From Bacillota bacterium (lineage in GTDB: Bacteria; Bacillota; Ch66): a stretch of 64,000 bases of DNA. Position 1 is the first letter of the stretch; every line of letters starts with the position of its first letter. Of the stretch, positions 54,122-62,041 are shown one piece after another. The stretch is from assembly GCA_013178045.1 (NCBI GenBank), contig JABLXP010000002.1:153023-217022 (forward strand), in the 5' to 3' direction. The notes beneath the pieces are model-generated. The model was not told where the DNA came from. It searched no databases and saw only the letters and a program-made list of their open reading frames with translations. A program made the position numbers and the translations under genes.

Positions 54122-54850
54122 ATGAATTACGGCCCAGCTGAAATGATGGTTGTTGCCCTGGCGCGTGAAATCAAGGATGGAGACATTGTTTTCCACGGTC
54201 TGGCGTCACCTGTGCCGATGACGGCAATGAAACTGGCCAAGGCCTTGGGGACCAATTTCACCTATGTCAACATCACGGGCGGGGTTGATCCCGATTGGCA
54301 AAAACCGGCTTTCATCGGCTCGACCTTATCTTCCAACCTTTTTGATGGATCGCCGGCGATGTATGGTTTGGACGAGATTTTTGACCTGGCCTGTACCGAC
54401 CGGGTAGATATTTCCTTCCTCAGCCTGGTGCAGATCAGCCCGCAGGGCGAGATTAACATGTCGTACGTTGGCGGTGACTACGACCATCCCAAGGTAAGAC
54501 TGCCTGGGGGAGCCGGGAGCGCGACTTTAACGCCGGTAACCAAGCGGACGACCATCTGGAAAACCAAACACGACAAGAATTCTTTTGTTGAGAAGGTAGC
54601 TTTCTGTACAGCCAAAGCGGATCCCCAAAAACAGTTCAAGGTGATTACCAACCTGTGTACGATGGTAATGAGAAATGGCCGTCTGGAGCTGGAAAGCATT
54701 CACCCCTACTCCAGCCTGGAGGAAGTGAAGGCCAACACCGGTTGGGAAATAACCCAAACCGAGGTGCCGTTTACCCCAGCGCCTACTGAAGAAGAACTGG
54801 CGGCGCTGGAAAAAGTGGATCCCAACCGCATCCGTTACATCGAGTTTTAG
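54122..54850 (+). CDS. Second CoA-transferase-like beta subunit lacking the catalytic Glu
   Basis: A 242-residue beta subunit whose gene starts two bases after the TGA-containing alpha gene. It has the family fold: REIKDGDIVFHGLASPVPMT, LVQISPQGEINMSYVGG and SLEEVKANTGWEI near the end, the last shared with the first beta subunit. At the position of Glu50 (FTEGGV) of the first pair it reads NITGGV, with Thr52. A standard CoA-transferase acyl-Glu mechanism is therefore unlikely. Relatives such as IpdAB lack CoA-transferase activity and hydrolyse cyclic CoA esters instead, so a different reaction is possible. Confidence 0.86.
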   Translation: MNYGPAEMMVVALAREIKDGDIVFHGLASPVPMTAMKLAKALGTNFTYVNITGGVDPDWQKPAFIGSTLSSNLFDGSPAMYGLDEIFDLACTDRVDISFLSLVQISPQGEINMSYVGGDYDHPKVRLPGGAGSATLTPVTKRTTIWKTKHDKNSFVEKVAFCTAKADPQKQFKVITNLCTMVMRNGRLELESIHPYSSLEEVKANTGWEITQTEVPFTPAPTEEELAALEKVDPNRIRYIEF

Positions 54851-54909
54851 CCTTCTTTGACCAGAAATCTCTCTCTTGTGACCTACCTCTTTCCTTCTCT
54901 TTCTCTATA

Positions 54910-54937
54910 ACCGCGGAAATATCCGCGGTATTTTTTT
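54910..54937 (+). terminator. Strong terminator of the sigma-54 operon
   Basis: ACCGCGGA pairs with TCCGCGGT around AATA and is followed by ATTTTTTT. It lies between convergent genes and ends the roughly 9-kb operon. Confidence 0.9.
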
Positions 54938-54944
54938 CTCAACA

Positions 54945-55192
54945 TTATTCAAAGTCTTTTACATGCATGCTGACCAGACGGCGAGTGTTTTCCTCTATAT
55001 CGAGCAGGATGTCGCTGATCTCCGTGGCGGCCAGTAAGAACAGGCTGATGGCGATACATACCACGGCTGTTAGAAAACCGGTCCCGGCACCGGCGGTGAA
55101 CCCCCCGATCACCCCAGCGGACCCGATAAGCAAGGCAAAAACCTTGTTTACGGTTTGCATCACGTAAAAAAAGCGATATTTTTTTCCCGCAT
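54945..55192 (-). CDS. Small DUF4282-like membrane protein with apparent frameshift at A7
   Basis: The intact part (from GTG 55163) encodes 72 residues with two membrane helices, QTVNKVFALLIGSAGVIGGF and a second near VVCIAISLFLLAATEI, ending IEENTRRLVSMHVKDFE. This resembles DUF4282 proteins. On the minus strand AAAGGAGGAGG precedes ATG 55192, but that frame stops after ten codons at TGATG. One more A in the A7 run would fuse them as MREKKYRFFYVMQTVNK, a natural N terminus. A sequence error, slippage on A7, or coupled translation from the short leader are all possible. Confidence 0.6.
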
Positions 55193-55421
55193 ATGGATAA
55201 TAATCCTCCTCCTTTGTTTTGCAATAGGTTAGCCAATAAAATTATGTTATAACCTATAAATTACCAGAATCATGTCGGCTTGTGTAGCCGATATTGCTCA
55301 ATTTTCAAATAAAAAAGCTGCCGATGTAAGAAAAAGATGCCCATTAGATCCAAAAGTGTGGTTATTAAGGAAGGGTTTGGATATAATAGTAGCAGAATAG
55401 TAAAGAGGAGGTAGATAAAAG

Positions 55422-55727
55422 ATGATTGATCTGCTCCGCAAAACGCTTTATATGGGGCTGGGTGCACTCTACATGACCAAGGAAAAAGCCGAACAGTTGG
55501 TGGAAGACCTGGTCAAAAAAGGAGAGGTCAGTACCGATGAGGCCAAAACCCTGATCAGCGAACTGATTCAAAAAGGTGAGCAACAGAAAGAAGAACTGGC
55601 TCAATTCATTCGTGGTGAAATGGAAAAACGTCGTTTCGATTTAGGGTTGGTAACCAAGAAAGACCTGGAGAGATTAGAACAAAGGATCAAAGAACTGGAA
55701 GAACGACTTAATCCGCCGGTTACATGA
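55422..55727 (+). CDS. Phasin-like coiled-coil protein
   Basis: A 101-residue protein rich in Lys/Glu. A short hydrophobic N-terminal segment (LRKTLYMGLGALYMTKEKAE) is followed by two helices with heptad patterns, ending KKDLERLEQRIKELEERL. It resembles the small polyhydroxyalkanoate-regulator/phasin-like proteins found beside UbiB-family genes in Firmicutes. No polymer synthase is nearby, so storage function is not shown. The ATG follows GAGGAGG. The UbiB gene starts 72 bases downstream and is probably co-transcribed. Confidence 0.85.
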   Translation: MIDLLRKTLYMGLGALYMTKEKAEQLVEDLVKKGEVSTDEAKTLISELIQKGEQQKEELAQFIRGEMEKRRFDLGLVTKKDLERLEQRIKELEERLNPPVT

Positions 55728-55799
55728 TAAGTTGAGTGATAATAGACCCCTTGACTGGCAGGGAAGATTGGAGGTAGAGAAAAGAGGGGAGGGGAGAAC

Positions 55800-57464
55800 G
55801 TGGTCCTGGGTAGGCGATATCGTCATCTGGCTCGCTATCGGGAGGTCGCGAATATTCTGGCCAAGCATGGGTTTGGCTATCTGATCGGCCAGTTGGGTTT
55901 GCGCGAACTGCTGCCACGGTGGTCTGAACGGGTGCAAACTAAACAGCGGGCCAGGCTGACTGCGCCCCAACGGGTGTTCTATGCCCTGGAAGAGCTTGGA
56001 CCAACGTTTGTTAAACTGGGTCAAATCCTGAGCACCCGTCCTGACCTTATTCCCCGTGAATATATTGTTGAGCTCGAAAGGCTGCAGGATGACGTGCCAC
56101 CTTTTCCTTTTGAACAGGTGCAGGAGGTAATTCGTCAAGACCAGGGCAAGGAGATCACGGAGCTTTATCGCGAATTCCAACCGACACCGCTGGCCTCGGC
56201 CTCGATTGGTCAGGTCCACCGCGCCGTGCTGATCAGCGGGGAAGAGGTGGTGGTTAAGGTCCAGCGTCCTATGATCCAACAGGTGATCGAAACCGACCTG
56301 GAGATTATGTTTGACCTGGCACGGCTTCTAGAGGCCAGGACATCCTGGGGCAAATTTTACCGGCTGGTCGATATTGTCGAGGAGTTTGCCACCTCGCTCC
56401 TGGCTGAGCTGGATTACACAGTTGAGGGGCGCAACGCCGACCGCTTTAAAAAAATGTTCACCGATGACCCGACCGTCTATATTCCCCAGGTCTACTGGGA
56501 ATACTCGACGAAGCGGGTGCTGATCTTAGAATACGTAGAGGCGATCAAGGTTTCTGCTGTTGAACGTCTGATCAGGGCCGGCTACAGCCGGGAAAAAGTG
56601 GCGCAAAACGCGGTCAACGCCCTGTTGAAACAGATTTATGTCTACGGCTTTTTTCATGCCGATCCTCACCCGGGAAACCTGGGCGTCCTTCCTGGGGAAC
56701 GGATCGTGTTCATGGATTTTGGTCAGGTGGGGCGGATTGACGCCGCCACGCGGGAAAAGGCGGTGGATATGATTCTGGCTATGGTCAGGTACGATGTTGG
56801 TGGTGTCATGCGGAGTCTCCTGGATATTGGGATTGCGCAACACACCGTTAATAAACAGGTCTTGAGGCGGGATCTCACCCGGCTGCAGGAGAAGTACTAC
56901 GGGTTACCCTTGAGCCAGATCTCAGTGGGCGAGGCCTTACAGGAACTGGTTGACCTTTCCTTTAAACATCAGATTCGCATACCTGCTGAATTCACCATGG
57001 TGATTAAATCATTAATTACTATGGAGGGCTTGGTCAAACAGCTCGATCCCAAAATCAGCATGCTGGATGTGGCGGAACCGTTTGCCCGCAAACTGGTCCG
57101 CGGCCGGTTAACGGCCCAGCGCCTCCAGCGCCGGGCGCTGGAAGCCCTGGGCGAACTGTATGGAATTATGACCCGCGTGCCGCAGCAGGTGGAGAACATC
57201 CTGGGACAGGTTGAAGAAGGGGAACTGCGGCTGCAACTGGAGCATCGCAATCTGAACCGGGTCATGCAGCGCCTCAACATCATTGCCAACCGGATTGCTT
57301 TAAGCATCATGATCGCCGGCCTCATTGTTGGCTCCTCATTGATCGCCCAGCGGGCGGACGCGGGGTCGTTATGGAGCCTGCAGATTGCCGAGGGAGGATT
57401 TGTGGTGGCCATGGCCATGGGCCTGTGGTTGATCGTGGCGATCTTTCGGACGGGCCGGTTTTAG
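55800..57464 (+). CDS. ABC1/UbiB-family atypical kinase
   Basis: UbiB-type proteins are membrane-anchored ATPases that support quinone biosynthesis. The 554 residues have FVKLGQILSTRPDLIP (the KxGQ motif), the Ala-rich loop ASASIGQVHRAVL, VVVKVQRP with the kinase-type Lys, and FHADPHPGNLGVLPGERIVF with the catalytic Asp/Asn and FMDFGQVGRI. Two helices at the C terminus anchor it. The GTG start follows GGGGAGGGGAG. In this menaquinone-making organism it may act in quinone handling. Confidence 0.93.
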   Translation: MVLGRRYRHLARYREVANILAKHGFGYLIGQLGLRELLPRWSERVQTKQRARLTAPQRVFYALEELGPTFVKLGQILSTRPDLIPREYIVELERLQDDVPPFPFEQVQEVIRQDQGKEITELYREFQPTPLASASIGQVHRAVLISGEEVVVKVQRPMIQQVIETDLEIMFDLARLLEARTSWGKFYRLVDIVEEFATSLLAELDYTVEGRNADRFKKMFTDDPTVYIPQVYWEYSTKRVLILEYVEAIKVSAVERLIRAGYSREKVAQNAVNALLKQIYVYGFFHADPHPGNLGVLPGERIVFMDFGQVGRIDAATREKAVDMILAMVRYDVGGVMRSLLDIGIAQHTVNKQVLRRDLTRLQEKYYGLPLSQISVGEALQELVDLSFKHQIRIPAEFTMVIKSLITMEGLVKQLDPKISMLDVAEPFARKLVRGRLTAQRLQRRALEALGELYGIMTRVPQQVENILGQVEEGELRLQLEHRNLNRVMQRLNIIANRIALSIMIAGLIVGSSLIAQRADAGSLWSLQIAEGGFVVAMAMGLWLIVAIFRTGRF

Positions 57465-57503
57465 GATTAAATTAACCTTTCAACCTAGGAGTAGTATAAA
57501 TAA

Positions 57504-58622
57504 ATGCGGTATATTCTCATCAGTATTGTCTTGCTCTTCTTTAGCCTGGCAAATATAAATCTCGTTCAAGCCGAGCCATCCCAGCTCTCCGCGCGTGCCG
57601 CCGTGTTGATGGACGCCCACAGCGGTGAGATTCTGTTCGGTAAGGAACCGCACAAGCGGCGGGCCCCGGCGAGTACGACGAAGATTATGACGGCCCTGCT
57701 GGCCCTGGAGAGCGGAGATTTGGAGCGGGTGGTGCGCATTTCTAAACATTCCGCCTGGATGGAAATCGGCTCAGACATTGGCTTGCGCCCGGGCGATGAA
57801 CTTACCCTGAACGAGCTATTAAAAGCGGCGATGATCGTTTCGGCCAATGACGCGGCGGTAGCCATTGCGGAAGCGGTCGGCGGTAGCGAGCAGAGTTTCG
57901 CGCAACTGATGAATCAGAAGGCCGTCGCGCTTGGGGCGTACGACACCAACTTTGTCAATGCCAACGGGTATTCGAAGGCCAACCACTACTCTACGGCCTA
58001 TGATCTGGCCTTAATCACCCGGGCGGCACTGGCCAATCCCGAATTCCTGGCTCTGGTCGGTACGCGGGAAGCCGTCATCCATTGGCGGAACCGGCCAGTG
58101 GAGTTACCGGTTCGCAACACCAACCGGCTGCTCTGGCTTTACCCGGGGTCAATTGGCGTTAAGACGGGTACCACCGTAGCGGCTGGTGAATGCCTGGTGG
58201 CGGCAGCGGAGCGGGACGGCTGGCGGTTGATTGCGGTGGTGCTGGGCAGCCGCCAGCGATACGAAGATACTATTCGCTTGCTGGATTATGGTTTTCAGAA
58301 TTTTTCCCATCTGCAGATTCTCCCCCATCAGGAGTACGACACGGTTCCCGTGGAGAATGGACGGGAAGCCTCTGTACCGCTGCTGACTACCGGTGGAATC
58401 GAGTTTACCTGTCCGCGGTCAGAAATGGCTAACCTGGAGACGAAGATTATCCCCAGCCGCTCTTTCCAGGCGCCGATTAATTTGGGTGAAAGGCTGGCCG
58501 AGCTGGTGGTCATGTATCATGGCCAGGTGGTTGGCCGCACCGATCTGGTCGCGGGACGAGCGGTAGAACGGCGGTCATGGCTGGACCGGCTATTAGATTG
58601 GGTCAGGCCGAGACAAGGATAA
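57504..58622 (+). CDS. dacF: D-alanyl-D-alanine carboxypeptidase (DacF-like, S11)
   Basis: A secreted penicillin-binding protein that trims peptidoglycan stem peptides. A signal peptide (residues about 1-24, ending VQA-E) precedes the S11 domain with the Ser in APASTTKIMTALLALE, the SAN motif in AMIVSANDAAVAIAE and KTG in GSIGVKTGTTVAAG. The C-terminal beta domain that stands between the active site and the membrane is present, with an amphipathic end (WLDRLLDWVRPRQG). Length 372 is usual for DacF/DacB. The ATG follows TAGGAG. Confidence 0.94.
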   Translation: MRYILISIVLLFFSLANINLVQAEPSQLSARAAVLMDAHSGEILFGKEPHKRRAPASTTKIMTALLALESGDLERVVRISKHSAWMEIGSDIGLRPGDELTLNELLKAAMIVSANDAAVAIAEAVGGSEQSFAQLMNQKAVALGAYDTNFVNANGYSKANHYSTAYDLALITRAALANPEFLALVGTREAVIHWRNRPVELPVRNTNRLLWLYPGSIGVKTGTTVAAGECLVAAAERDGWRLIAVVLGSRQRYEDTIRLLDYGFQNFSHLQILPHQEYDTVPVENGREASVPLLTTGGIEFTCPRSEMANLETKIIPSRSFQAPINLGERLAELVVMYHGQVVGRTDLVAGRAVERRSWLDRLLDWVRPRQG

Positions 58623-58678
58623 AAAGCAAATTACTACCTAATTAGACGACAATTATCATTCGGTATTAAGCGAAACAG

Positions 58679-58706
58679 GCTGCTGTCAACGAGGACAGCA
58701 GTTTTT
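58679..58706 (+). terminator. Rho-independent terminator of dacF
   Basis: CTGCTGTC pairs with GACAGCAG around AACGAG and is followed by TTTTTG. Confidence 0.88.
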
Positions 58707-58801
58707 GCTTTGTTTTATCAGAGGATTTTAGCTTAACCAGCAGGGGAAGCGAAATTTATGAAGAAAATTACATATTTATGATTTAATTTGGAGGGGTAAC
58801 A

Positions 58802-60448
58802 ATGCCGAACAGCCCTGGTGCAACTGTTGTTCCTGTTTTGCCGCGCGTGCTGGTCGTCGGCGACGGGGAAGCAGCCCGACAAACTGCGGAATTGATCGCC
58901 CGGCGTCAGCCGGTTACTCTAATTATCCCGCAGGAAAGATTGTCTGGCCCAGCGGGCCTGGTCAGTCACAACAATATATCTGTTTGCAACGGGGCGCGGA
59001 TCCTGAGCGTGCATGGTCAGTGGGGTAACTTTGCGGTTACCGTAAAAACAGAAGGTTCCGAACAGCAGGTCACTGCGGGAGCGATTGTACTGGCTATGGA
59101 CCCAGTGCCAGGGCGACTGAACCGGGATTGTTTGCTGCCAGCGGGGGAGCGGGTTTGGCCCTTGAGCCGGTTCAGTCCTCAGGCCATACCCAACTATGTC
59201 TGCTCTGTCTCGTTTCTGGTTGGCGCCGGTGAAAACGACTGGGCATTGACGTTTATACCCGCTTTGCGGGCGGCGGTCGAGCTAGTCGAACGAGGAATAG
59301 ACGTGAACTTCTTTTTTCGCGAATACCGGGTGAGCGCCCCTGGATTGGAAGAATTGTGTCATCGGGCCAGACAGGCGGGGGTTAACATGTATCGGTATCA
59401 GGAACCACCGTCTGGTCGTGTTTTACCAGAGGGAGTGGCTCTGGTCTACCGGGATCCATTTTTGACGGAAGAATTTCCAGTTCTTCAGGTGGTGAGCGAT
59501 TTACTGGTGGTGGCAGAAGAATACGCATTGCCCCAGGAAGCAATGGCGCTGGCTGAATTGTTGGGGTTGGCCCGGGGGGCAAGTGATCGTCTACAGCCTA
59601 CCAATGTCCACTACTGGCCGGTCAAATCCAGTCGGCCGGGTGTTTATCTGGTTGGGAGTTGCCGGGACCTGGCTTTAGCGGGGGAGGCCTGGCTGGATGC
59701 GGCGGTGGTGGCGAGTGAAGTCTCCAGGCTGGCCGGAGGACGGATGGAGGTGGAAGCAGGCTACGCGGTAGTCGAGCCGGCCCGCTGTGCTCTCTGTTTG
59801 ACCTGCTACCGGGTTTGTCCCTACCGGGCGGTAGAGATTAAGGGTCAGCCGCAAAACCGGACCTATGGCGCAGCGGCCTGGATTCATCCTTTGGCCTGTC
59901 AGCGCTGTGGATTGTGTGCCGCTGAGTGTCCGTCAGCCGCCATCACCCTTGGCTTATCAAATGCGGAAAAATGGGCGGAATCGCAAGAAATTAGATTCGG
60001 ATCGTCCGAACCAGGGGAAGCTAGCGCGGTTTGTCTGCAGGTTTTCGCCTGCGCCAACTCCAGCTGGTTATTAACCCGCGATGTTGGCCGGTCGCTGGAA
60101 AGTAAGCTAGCGCATCTGGCTGGCCAGGATCAGATTATTGTACAGCGCGTTCCCTGTGCTGGTCAGGTCGGCGAGCCAGAAGTCTTAAGCGCTTTGTTAC
60201 ACGGCGCGGACGGTGTCCTGGTCCTGCCCTGCTATGACCAGAACTGCCGTCACCGGCGAGGGAATCGCCGCTGGCACCAGCGAGGAGACAACGTAAGCTG
60301 GTTCCTGTCTGATGTGGGGCTGGAACCTGAACGGTTGCACTGGCGGCCGCTCAGTGCGAGTAGCCACCAACTGGTGGTAACCGTAAATGAAATGCTGGAG
60401 CGGCTCAGAGCACTGGGGCCCTGGCATAAAGGGAGGTCTGCGGGATGA
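58802..60448 (+). CDS. HdrA C-terminal part fused to MvhD
   Basis: A 548-residue fusion. Residues 1-320 are a Rossmann-like flavoprotein part in which the FAD motif is degenerate (VVGDGEAARQTAELIARR instead of GxGxxG). Residues about 325-385 carry two [4Fe-4S] motifs, CALCLTCYRVCP and CQRCGLCAAECP, like the C-terminal ferredoxin of HdrA. The last 150 residues are MvhD-like (CLQVFACANSSWLLTRDVG, RVPCAGQVGEPEVL, LPCYDQNCRHRRGN), a [2Fe-2S]-type electron entry module. In acetogens HdrA, MvhD, MetV and MetF form one methylene-THF reductase complex, and metV overlaps this gene by four bases. Confidence 0.85.
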   Translation: MPNSPGATVVPVLPRVLVVGDGEAARQTAELIARRQPVTLIIPQERLSGPAGLVSHNNISVCNGARILSVHGQWGNFAVTVKTEGSEQQVTAGAIVLAMDPVPGRLNRDCLLPAGERVWPLSRFSPQAIPNYVCSVSFLVGAGENDWALTFIPALRAAVELVERGIDVNFFFREYRVSAPGLEELCHRARQAGVNMYRYQEPPSGRVLPEGVALVYRDPFLTEEFPVLQVVSDLLVVAEEYALPQEAMALAELLGLARGASDRLQPTNVHYWPVKSSRPGVYLVGSCRDLALAGEAWLDAAVVASEVSRLAGGRMEVEAGYAVVEPARCALCLTCYRVCPYRAVEIKGQPQNRTYGAAAWIHPLACQRCGLCAAECPSAAITLGLSNAEKWAESQEIRFGSSEPGEASAVCLQVFACANSSWLLTRDVGRSLESKLAHLAGQDQIIVQRVPCAGQVGEPEVLSALLHGADGVLVLPCYDQNCRHRRGNRRWHQRGDNVSWFLSDVGLEPERLHWRPLSASSHQLVVTVNEMLERLRALGPWHKGRSAG

Positions 60449-61125
60449 TCGTGGCGGAACGGAAACCTATTCAAGAAATCAAAAAGATGCTCATTCCTTT
60501 TCAGCGGATTCTGGTCTGCGGTTGTCAGGGTTGTGTCACGGTTTGTGCCGCGGGTGGGGCCAAGGAGGTCGCCGTGACGGCTGCTGCTCTGCGGTTAGCG
60601 GCTGAGGTGGAGGGGAATTCATTGCTGATCAGGGAGGCGACTGTTGAGCGGCAGTGTGAATTCGAGTTTGTTGATCAACTGCAAAAGGAGATCACGGACA
60701 TTCAGGCGGTCCTCTCACTGGCTTGCGGAGCCGGGGTGCAGACTATTGCGGAACGCTTTCCGCACTTGCCAGTCTACCCGGGTGTGAACACTAGATTCAT
60801 CGGTTTACCAGTTCAGCACGGAGTGTGGGCCGAACGGTGTCAGGCTTGCGGCGAGTGCCTGCTTGACCGGACGGGCGGCATCTGCCCGGTCGCTCGCTGC
60901 GCAAAAAATCTGCTGAATGGCCCGTGCGGCGGGTCCCAGAACGGTAAGTGCGAGATCGGCCAGGACCTCGACTGTGCCTGGCAGTTGATTTACGATCGTC
61001 TGGCCGGTCTGGGCCAGCTTGACCGCCTGCGGGAAATCATGCTGCCCAAAGACTGGTCAAAGAGTCGAGACGGTGGGCCACGCCGGCTGGTGAGGAGGGA
61101 TTTGCTCCTTGAAGACGAGCAGTAG
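60445..61125 (+). CDS. metV: Methylenetetrahydrofolate reductase MetV subunit
   Basis: MetV is the small iron-sulfur subunit that goes with MetF in acetogens and stabilises or feeds it. The 226 residues have VCGCQGCVTVCAAGGAKE near the start and a Cys-rich C-terminal part (CQACGECLLDRTGGICP, ARCAKNLLNGPCGGSQNGKC), typical of MetV and of the extension of some MetF proteins. It overlaps the HdrA/MvhD gene by ATGA, and metF starts inside its last codons. Confidence 0.92.
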   Translation: MIVAERKPIQEIKKMLIPFQRILVCGCQGCVTVCAAGGAKEVAVTAAALRLAAEVEGNSLLIREATVERQCEFEFVDQLQKEITDIQAVLSLACGAGVQTIAERFPHLPVYPGVNTRFIGLPVQHGVWAERCQACGECLLDRTGGICPVARCAKNLLNGPCGGSQNGKCEIGQDLDCAWQLIYDRLAGLGQLDRLREIMLPKDWSKSRDGGPRRLVRRDLLLEDEQ

Positions 61126-62029
61126 ACTGGAAAGAATACTGAACAGCGGGGAGTTTGTGGTCACAGCCGAGGTTGGGCCGCCCAAGAGCTGTGATGGGGA
61201 TGTGATTCGACGGCACGGCGAAAACTTGCGTGGCTACGTTGATGCCTTTAATGTTACCGACAATCAGACGGCGATCGTGCGGATGTCCAGCCTGGCCGCG
61301 GCCGCTATTCTCGTCCAAATGGGGCTCGAGCCAGTCATGCAGATGACTTGCCGGGACCGCAACCGGATCGGCCTGCAGTCCGACCTGCTGGGGGCAGCGG
61401 CCCTAGGGATCAAGAACGTCCTCTGTCTGACGGGGGATCACCAGAGCTTTGGCAACCACCCCACGGCGAAGAATGTCTTTGACCTGGATTCAATCCAGCT
61501 GATCCGGATGGTCAAGTTGATGCGGGATGAGGGGCGGTTTCTATGCGGTGAGGAGATGAAGGTCCGGCCGCAAGTTTTTATCGGCTGTGTGGCCAATCCT
61601 TTCGCGGACCCGTTTGAGTTTCGCGTGACCCGGCTGGAAAAGAAGGTAGAGGCGGGCGCTGATTTCGTGCAGACTCAGGCGGTTTTAGATCTGGAGCGGT
61701 TCAGTCGATTTATGGATCTGGTCTGTGCGCATGGCCTGCACGAACGGGTGAAGATTCTGGCGGGCTTGATGCCGATCAAGTCAGCGCGGATGGCTCGCTA
61801 TATGCAGAAAAATGTCGCGGGCATGATGGTGGATGAGGACATCTGCCTGCGCCTGGAGAGAGCAGAGGACGTTAAGGAGGAAGCGGTTCGGATCGTGGTC
61901 GAACAGATTGAACAAGTAAGGCGCATTAAAGGAGTGGCGGGTGTCCACCTGATGGCGGTGGCCTGGGAGGAGATTATTCCGGTGATTGTTGAACGGGCTG
62001 GGCTTCTTCCCCGCCCTACCGCAGAGTAG
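61109..62029 (+). CDS. metF: Methylenetetrahydrofolate reductase MetF subunit
   Basis: The FMN/FAD TIM-barrel catalytic subunit reduces methylene-THF to methyl-THF in the methyl branch of the Wood-Ljungdahl pathway. The 306-residue sequence has FVVTAEVGPPKSCDGD at the start, DAFNVTDNQTAIVRMSS, MTCRDRNRIGLQSDLLGA, VLCLTGDHQ and FVQTQAVLDLERF. The TTG start overlaps metV by 17 bases. No NAD(P)H-binding subunit is adjacent, so electrons probably enter through the Hdr/MvhD proteins on both sides. Confidence 0.94.
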   Translation: MKTSSRLERILNSGEFVVTAEVGPPKSCDGDVIRRHGENLRGYVDAFNVTDNQTAIVRMSSLAAAAILVQMGLEPVMQMTCRDRNRIGLQSDLLGAAALGIKNVLCLTGDHQSFGNHPTAKNVFDLDSIQLIRMVKLMRDEGRFLCGEEMKVRPQVFIGCVANPFADPFEFRVTRLEKKVEAGADFVQTQAVLDLERFSRFMDLVCAHGLHERVKILAGLMPIKSARMARYMQKNVAGMMVDEDICLRLERAEDVKEEAVRIVVEQIEQVRRIKGVAGVHLMAVAWEEIIPVIVERAGLLPRPTAE

Positions 62030-62041
62030 GAGGTGAGGCCG

